From contig CAMGYJ010000008.1 in assembly GCA_946122785.1 (NCBI GenBank), positions 12,673,475-12,737,474 of the forward strand: a stretch of 64,000 nucleotides of DNA, written 5' to 3'. The first letter of the stretch is position 1. Each line of letters starts with the position of its first letter. This document shows positions 60,075 to 64,000 of the stretch, one piece after another. Source of the DNA: Linum tenue (lineage: Eukaryota; Streptophyta; Magnoliopsida; Malpighiales; Linaceae). The notes below the pieces were generated by a model. That model saw nothing but the letters and a program-made list of their open reading frames with translations. It was not told the origin of the DNA and did not search any database. The position numbers and the translations under genes were made by a program.

Positions 60075-61085
60075 ACTATGAAGGTATAGCAAGCTGATTG
60101 ATCGTCTTAAATTATGAGATAAAGAGTTCGATTTTGCGATATTCACTGATGAAAATGAAGCTCAATTTATGACCAACTATTTACCGTTTCGTGTTTATTC
60201 ACTATTATCAATGGTGGTATCATGCTAATACTGGCATTTTGATATGATAATAAATTTAGAAAGGAAGAATGAGCCGTCAAACACTGGAGGGCTACAGTTG
60301 ATGTATGGCCTACAAGATTGATCCAATCGCACTGAAACTGATGGTGCAAATAGTTAGGCCGAAAACATGGGCCTCAGGCCCCATTATCCAGAGGGCCCCT
60401 CCTACACATCCTAAAATCCACCACAAGGGTCCATTATATTTATTTCCCTCCCTCCAGTTCCACCTGGCTGCTTAACAAGGCATTTGTGCATTGGATGGGT
60501 AGCTTAATCCATAACCATAACCAAATTGCACACATATCAACCTCTATGTTTAAAAATCCATGCTGTAGCCTCTACGCCTCTACCTATGTGGAAAAGTGGT
60601 ACAAAATGACAACCATCAAACTTAAACATCATGTTGAGAACTGAAACAACATTGTATTGACGATGCAGTTTCTGCATTGGATGGCTAATAGTAATGCTCT
60701 GGCGGAAAAAACACCATTTGAGAAGAGAGTGGGACAGGGAGGGGGGAAAGCAGAGGAAGCAAATAAATTTCTTTCTTCACATTTCTCACAAATCACTAAA
60801 AGAAAAAACAGAAAACACTTGGAAATTTAAACACAAAGGCCTCCCTCCCTAAGCAACAACTGAAGAAACAGAGTCCTTAAGCAACACTTAATTTGGATCC
60901 TTCCCAAACCCCAAAAATGGAGGAACTTTCCTAAACATTAGCACTAAAACATGGACAAAACAACAACAAGAAGAAAAAAGATCGAATTTTTGTTCCTGGG
61001 TTCTCTTGTTTTTCTTTCAAATACCAGAAAACAGAGATAAGAAATAAAGTCTACTTAGAGAAAGCCGAGGCTCTGTTTTTGGTCT
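60075..61085. other. Intergenic and glutaredoxin 3' region
   Basis: No gene. The last few hundred bases should be the 3' untranslated region of the glutaredoxin gene. Confidence 0.5.
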
Positions 61086-61502
61086 TCAGAGCCAGAGAGC
61101 GCCGGCATCTTTGAGTAGAGGGACGAGGGTGCCATTAATATGGGAAGCCATGACCCTGTCCATAGCCCCGACGAGCTTCCCGCCCACGAACACGACGGGG
61201 AGAGCGGCGGCGGAGGAGGCTCCGATCAGCCTCATCAGCGCCAGCTCCATCTCCTTCCCTGCAATTGGGTCGCCCGCCTGATCCAGCTCGTAGACGGTCG
61301 GGTTGACGCCCATCCCGCAGAAGAGCCGCTTGATGGCGTGGCACATGCAGCAGCTGCTTATGCTGAATATCACCACCGCGCTCTCCGCCGCAAGCCGCTC
61401 TATCCGTTCGAAAGGGTCCCCACCGCCGCCGGAGTAAGACCCGACTCCGTTTCTCCCCGATGCTGGCACGTAGGGCGATCCCCATGACTCTGTTTGGTAC
61501 AT
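61086..61502 (-). CDS. CC-type glutaredoxin, ROXY1/2-like
   Basis: Plant-specific CC-type glutaredoxin; family members bind TGA transcription factors and act in petal and anther development, stress and nutrient signalling. Intronless, 138 aa. The active site is CCMC (residues 51-54) in [20 protein letters not shown]. The glutathione-site region reads [20 protein letters not shown]. The C-terminus carries LVPLL (the L-x-x-L-L type motif) and ends ALWL, both needed for TGA interaction and repressor function in ROXYs. The start [11 protein letters not shown] matches ROXY1/ROXY2, and the C-terminal 35 residues match my memory of ROXY1 almost exactly. A Gly-rich stretch ([10 protein letters not shown]) sits before the domain. 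GC-rich codons contrast with the flanks, as usual for these genes. Confidence 0.95.
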   Translation of the reverse strand: MYQTESWGSPYVPASGRNGVGSYSGGGGDPFERIERLAAESAVVIFSISSCCMCHAIKRLFCGMGVNPTVYELDQAGDPIAGKEMELALMRLIGASSAAALPVVFVGGKLVGAMDRVMASHINGTLVPLLKDAGALWL

Positions 61503-61643
61503 TGTTGGTAGTTTCTTTCTTTGGTTTGGAGGATGTGGGTTTTGGAAGGTTGGATGTGATAGGAACGGAGTAAGTTTTTATTTTTGTTTAGGGAACTCGT
61601 TTTAATGTTGGAATGTGGTTTTGAGAAGGGGGAAAGGAGATGG

Positions 61644-61651
61644 TTTATATA
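61644..61651 (-). promoter_or_regulatory. TATA box of the glutaredoxin gene
   Basis: Minus-strand CTCTATATAAACC lies about 140 bases before the start codon, a good core promoter position. Confidence 0.75.
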
Positions 61652-61659
61652 GAGGGGGA

Positions 61660-64000
61660 GGCAAGATGGGACACATCATCATTCATCATGGGGTTTTGGA
61701 TTGTGTTGTTTATCTAGTTGTGTCAATTGTCATAGGGTTTAGTACTACCAAGGTTGTACTATGTGTCCCACATCACTAATGTAGAGGTGGTGATTTCTTT
61801 TGCTAGCTTCATTTGCACAATTAATGGCATAGTTTAGATGCAATACATCACTAATGTATGGAAGGATTCTTTCATTTTGCTTCATAATCGAAAAGGAAAC
61901 AAGATGGATTAACATTCGATACAAGCTCTTCGATCGATGAACCACTATTTGAAGTTGTTGAATAATAGTGATGAAGTTCGTATTTTCATACTCGCCACAA
62001 AGTACTGAAATGGTTGTGTTGACCAATTACCTAGACTGGCAAGATTAATCAATGCACGAGATCTCCATCTTTGCTCTTCAACAGTCACGACATGAAGCTA
62101 AGGGTCATCTAGTGGCTATTCCAACAACAACAACAATACACTTGCTCCGCCTTGATTGCTCTGGTGAAAGATGGCTGCAGATTGTCTCCGAACACAATTA
62201 TATATGATGATGATACATATGGCTGCAGATCTGTTACTAAAATGATATTGAACAATTAAATTATCTAGAATGACCATATGCTACAAAATGGATTCCCAAA
62301 TCCTCAATCTTTTATCAAGGTAGATTTTTAAGATGACCTACTTCATGCTCAATCACTAAGAGCTAAAAATGAATCTACTTGGTTATTATGTTAGTGTAAC
62401 AAATGGTGGTGGTTATGGGAGGATGACCATTATCATTATTGTTATTATAATGCTACAAACTCGTTATTACTGTTAGTTGTTGGGTGCTTGCTTTTCCTTT
62501 TTGGCCCTCGCCGGGAAAGAGGTTGGAACTTTTGTCTCTAAAAGTGGTGTAATAATTAATGGAACTTTCATGAGATGAGATGAGATGGTGGTCTTAAACT
62601 TATACTATGTGTGTGTGTGTGTGCATGTCGTCAGCTGACCAACGCATGCTGAAGTTAAAGCCAAAGGCAGGGCAGGGAGGCCTAAAAGCAAAGCCAAGTT
62701 CAGTAACATGATCTCTCTGTTCTGTTCTGTTGTGTTGTGCTCTCAGCCTCACTCCTTTTCCTTTCCCTCTTACCGATCAACCAACCATAACTTTGACTGA
62801 TAAAAGCTTTCAATGGACAAGGTCAAGGCTTGTAAAAGAGAGAGACCCTCGGAAGAAATGGGATATTGGTGTTAGAAAGTAGAGGGAGGGAGGGACAAGA
62901 ATGACAGGCTTTATCAGAATGGGAGGAAGGTGTTTGGTTAACTTATAGAACGGCTGCCTCCGTCCTTCTTGTCGGCCTTGCTCAAAGCTTTTCCTTAGGG
63001 CAATATTTCTCTTTTCTTTCGAATGTTATATATTACTTCTTGAATAAAACCAGGATTTAGTATTAGCACCGAGGGTAAAGATCGGTGACTAAGATAAAAG
63101 TAGTTTAGAATATGAACATTAGTTACACCTTTTCCATTTTGATATTCTTTATAGAAAATCATTTCATTTTTCAATTTAAACCTAACTTTTTAGTGGAATC
63201 GAACTGGTTAATCATATCGCTTGAAGAATGACGATCCTTTTCAGCCAAAAAGACGATATGCTATCGAGGAGACAATGAAGGAATTAACTTGGGCCTGGAA
63301 TGAGAAATGAAGCTAGATAGGGTGAGTTCGTTTCGGGCTCCCCAACTCGGGAACATGGCTTATTTGAGGTGACAAAAAGAAAAAAATGTGAGAGTTTCAC
63401 TAGACTTAAGAGGCCAAGTAGGAAAAATTAGTAAGTTGTGGGATCAAAAGCAATAATAATCCAAGTCTTAACTTCTTATAGCAAAAATTTGATGTGTATT
63501 AGCTAGGGCTACAAATGGACATGGGCAATAAAGCCGGTTAAGAAAATCTAAAGGGACATGCATATGAATTAACAAAAGCAAGCGAATATAGGTGAAAGAC
63601 GAAACAATTATAAGAATTTGTAGTTCGATTTAAATGAAGATTATTAAGTAAGTATGAGATCTGACAGCTCAATCAAACTCAAGATAATGACAACTACTGA
63701 CAATGAATGACATAGACTCTGATGATGAGATCCAATCGAACGAATAAATGCAGATATGAATTTGACTTTTCCATAATCTCGATTTCTATGTTCTTGTTTT
63801 AATCTCTGATTTATGAAAATCCTAAAGTTTGATGACCATATCCACCTCAATTTTGATGACGAGGATCATACAGGCACCCCCACAAGGAATTATGGCAATA
63901 ACACGTAGCCGCAAAAAGGAAGAGACAAAGTGGCGGATTATTAGTACTCTGGGGTGTGCTCACGATTACCCTTGCATTTGCATTTGCATTTGCATGTGTT
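61660..64000. other. Intergenic upstream of the glutaredoxin gene
   Basis: No gene seen. It contains a (TG)n tract near 62,610-62,625, short GATGA repeats just before it, and a hexamer array at the window end. CT-rich parts near 62,720-62,780 might be distal promoter of a gene outside the window. Confidence 0.5.
63973..63996 (+). repeat. TGCATT hexamer array
   Basis: Three to four TGCATT units in a row (63,973-63,996). The TGCAT core is the RY-like element when purine/pyrimidine flanks fit, but here it looks like a simple microsatellite. Confidence 0.6.

Noticed and set aside
1..64000. tRNA, rRNA, known microRNA precursors and CRISPR arrays
   Set aside because: I looked for B-box-like GGTTCGANTCC with a fitting cloverleaf and for common mature plant microRNA sequences; only the degenerate SINE boxes appeared. 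No CRISPR-like spaced repeats; not expected in a plant nucleus.

Overview
The window is nuclear DNA of a flowering plant, most likely a eudicot. The evidence is AT-rich intergenic DNA, GT-AG introns whose phases join exactly, plant-only families (CC-type glutaredoxin, GRAS, ACR, BAHD, MUB, Ole e 1) and plant retroposons and MITEs. A GRAS gene that looks like RAM1, a gene kept only in arbuscular-mycorrhizal plants, suggests a mycorrhiza-competent species. I do not name a species.

Layout. 1-4.6 kb is gene-poor and carries a 351-bp hAT-like MITE with a perfect 8-bp target duplication. 4.9-17 kb is a gene-dense block: a six-exon ACR-type four-ACT-domain protein (446 aa), a two-exon PPR protein (645 aa) and, converging on it, a twelve-exon GYF-domain protein of the EXA1 type (1,620 aa). 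17.2-22.4 kb holds LINE remnants and one doubtful small gene. 22.5-43.5 kb is a tandem array of five same-strand two-exon BAHD acyltransferases of the hydroxycinnamoyl-CoA:omega-hydroxyacid/fatty-alcohol type (ASFT/HHT, FACT). Four look intact. The fourth is a pseudogene: most of exon 1 is gone, a 440-bp MITE lies at the break, the DFGWG motif has become NFGWG and the C-terminus is frameshifted. A 5'-truncated LINE with a 17-bp target duplication sits between copies 4 and 5, and a tRNA-type SINE sits between copies 3 and 4.

43.5-52 kb is mostly unassigned but contains a small secreted Ole e 1-like gene. 52-55 kb is the GRAS gene. 56.4-57.8 kb is a prenylated ubiquitin-fold protein (MUB), 61.1-61.5 kb is a ROXY1/2-like CC-type glutaredoxin, and the remainder is intergenic with further retroposon pieces.

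The genes do not form one pathway. The only locally organised system is the BAHD array, whose members probably attach hydroxycinnamoyl groups to long-chain hydroxy-lipids for suberin, cutin or root waxes. Its intergenic DNA records its history: the region upstream of copy 2 is paralogous to the region upstream of copy 4, and the SINE is missing from the first. I did not find a convincing undescribed system. The best leads are the array's duplication history, the exact YxYxxxxL(phi) 4EHP-type motif in the GYF protein, and several unexplained coding-like pieces.
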